Source: Eubacteriales Family XIII. Incertae Sedis bacterium (GTDB lineage Bacteria; Bacillota; Clostridia; Peptostreptococcales; Anaerovoracaceae). From it: a stretch of DNA of 6,233 nt. Location of the stretch: assembly GCA_031269205.1 (NCBI GenBank), contig JAISZM010000081.1:1-6233 (forward strand), in the 5' to 3' direction. Position numbers and translations under genes: made by a program. Positions 5,852 to 6,233 of this stretch are shown in pieces. Every line of letters starts with the position of its first letter. Position 1 is the first letter of the stretch. The notes beneath the pieces are model-generated. The model saw only the letters and a list, made by a program, of their open reading frames with translations, searched no databases and had not been told where the DNA came from.

Positions 5852-5990
5852 GACTGTGGGCGAAGCGCGCCACGAAGCTGCGGAGTGGAAGGCTCGGCCG
5901 CGCATGTATGGATATCTCAACGCGGCACATGTTGATAATCGGGGTCGTATGATGTTATACTGTGAAGGCTGTCTGGACGCGGATATATGA
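5841..5990 (+). CDS. Possible small ORF, 49 residues, unknown function
   Basis: An ATG at 5841, inside the last codons of yicC in another frame, opens a 49-codon frame that ends at TGA 5988-5990 and overlaps the gmk ATG as ATGA. It begins MSSETVGEARHEA and ends LYCEGCLDADI, with a CxxC pair at residues 41-44. I do not recognise a family, and it is not RemA, which often occupies this position in Firmicutes. In favour are the snug overlaps with both neighbours, the same ATGA arrangement seen twice upstream, and the poor ribosome binding site of gmk. Against it are its short length, the lack of a clear Shine-Dalgarno, and a good promoter lying within it. A shorter version could start at the internal ATG at 5904. 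It may simply be a chance open frame. Confidence 0.25.
   Translation: MSSETVGEARHEAAEWKARPRMYGYLNAAHVDNRGRMMLYCEGCLDADI
5932..5961 (+). promoter_or_regulatory. Probable gmk promoter (sigma-A, extended -10)
   Basis: TTGATA (5932-5937) and TATACT (5956-5961) are each 5-of-6 matches to the -35 and -10 consensus, separated by 18 bases. A TG at 5953-5954 gives the extended -10 form TGnTATACT. Transcription would begin near 5968, leaving about 19 bases before the gmk ATG. This suggests gmk has its own promoter as well as any read-through from yicC. Confidence 0.6.
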
Positions 5991-6233
5991 AGAAGGGAAG
6001 ACTGTTTGTCATCTCGGGGCCATCCGGCGTCGGCAAGGGAACGATATGCGACGGACTGCTCTCGGGTGAGGGTGCGGCACAGAAAGCCGCGGGCGAAGGC
6101 CCCGTCCTGTCCGTATCCGTTACGACGCGGAGGCCAAGGCTCGGCGAAAAGGACGGAGTGAGCTATCGCTTCGTCAAAGAGGAAGCGTTTCGTTCCATGA
6201 TCGCGCGCGACGAATTCCTCGAGTGCGCGGAAG
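5987..6233 (+). CDS. gmk: Guanylate kinase (3' end outside window)
   Basis: Guanylate kinase transfers phosphate from ATP to GMP to form GDP, an essential step of guanine nucleotide supply. Only the first 82 residues are in the window. They open with the family start MKKGRLFVISGPSGVGKGT, where GPSGVGKGT (11-19) is the P-loop that holds ATP phosphates. SVSVTTRRPRLGEKDG with Y-R-F after it forms the start of the GMP-binding region (TTRxPR arginines and the Tyr), and FLECAE matches the family's conserved F-L-E-x-A-E. About ten extra residues (roughly 28-38, Gly/Ala/Glu-rich) lie between the P-loop helix and the SVS strand. ATG 5987 is fixed by the conserved start and by an in-frame stop at 5963-5965. 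The only Shine-Dalgarno-like bases are a weak TGGA at 5974-5977. Confidence 0.95.
   Translation, partial: MKKGRLFVISGPSGVGKGTICDGLLSGEGAAQKAAGEGPVLSVSVTTRRPRLGEKDGVSYRFVKEEAFRSMIARDEFLECAE

Noticed and set aside
5690..5920. 76-codon minus-strand frame across the yicC end and the yicC-gmk gap
   Set aside because: Most of it is antisense to the highly conserved yicC C-terminus, and it has no recognisable motif.
5852..5986. remA (DUF370) expected between yicC and gmk
   Set aside because: The 135-base gap is too short for RemA, and none of the + frames reads like the RemA family.

Overview
The window looks like core chromosome from a bacterium of the Bacillota, probably a GC-rich, uncultured Clostridia-like lineage. 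The evidence is gene content and order: sepF, yggT and divIVA together, a divIVA-lspA-rluD chain, and an rqcH / yicC / gmk neighbourhood are typical of Gram-positive Firmicutes. Base composition is moderately GC-rich (roughly 55-60% by eye), with frequent ATA isoleucine and AGG/AGA arginine codons. Nothing in the sequence allows a genus call. I saw no mobile element, CRISPR array, tRNA, rRNA or riboswitch.

Region 1 (1-3057, + strand) is a tightly packed cell-division and envelope operon. It holds the 3' part of sepF, a YggT-family membrane protein, divIVA, lspA (signal peptidase II) and an RluD-type 23S rRNA pseudouridine synthase. divIVA-lspA and lspA-rluD each overlap by ATGA, which suggests translational coupling. 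The ylmH gene usually found between yggT and divIVA is absent. The operon seems to end at a hairpin plus U-tract at 3092-3118, which lies inside the 3' end of the oppositely oriented next gene.

Region 2 (3035-4828, - strand) is rqcH, the NFACT-family ribosome quality control factor. It converges on rluD with a 23-bp tail-to-tail overlap. Compared with the family it carries several hydrophilic inserts and an E-R in place of the usual D-R pair.

Region 3 (4829-4960) is a short divergent intergenic region. It has an AT-rich core with TATAAT hexamers on both strands and probably drives rqcH leftward and yicC rightward.

Region 4 (4961-6233, + strand) holds yicC (endoribonuclease family), then a 135-bp stretch where many Firmicutes carry remA, then the 5' part of gmk (guanylate kinase), cut by the window end. 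That stretch contains a possible 49-codon ORF, which overlaps both neighbours, and a good extended -10 promoter just before gmk.

The genes cover division-site assembly (SepF, DivIVA, YggT), lipoprotein maturation (LspA), ribosome maturation and rescue (RluD, RqcH), RNA turnover (YicC) and nucleotide supply (Gmk). I found no new multi-gene system. The points most worth a second look are the terminator embedded antisense in a conserved rqcH motif, the altered RqcH DR motif, and the yicC-gmk junction.
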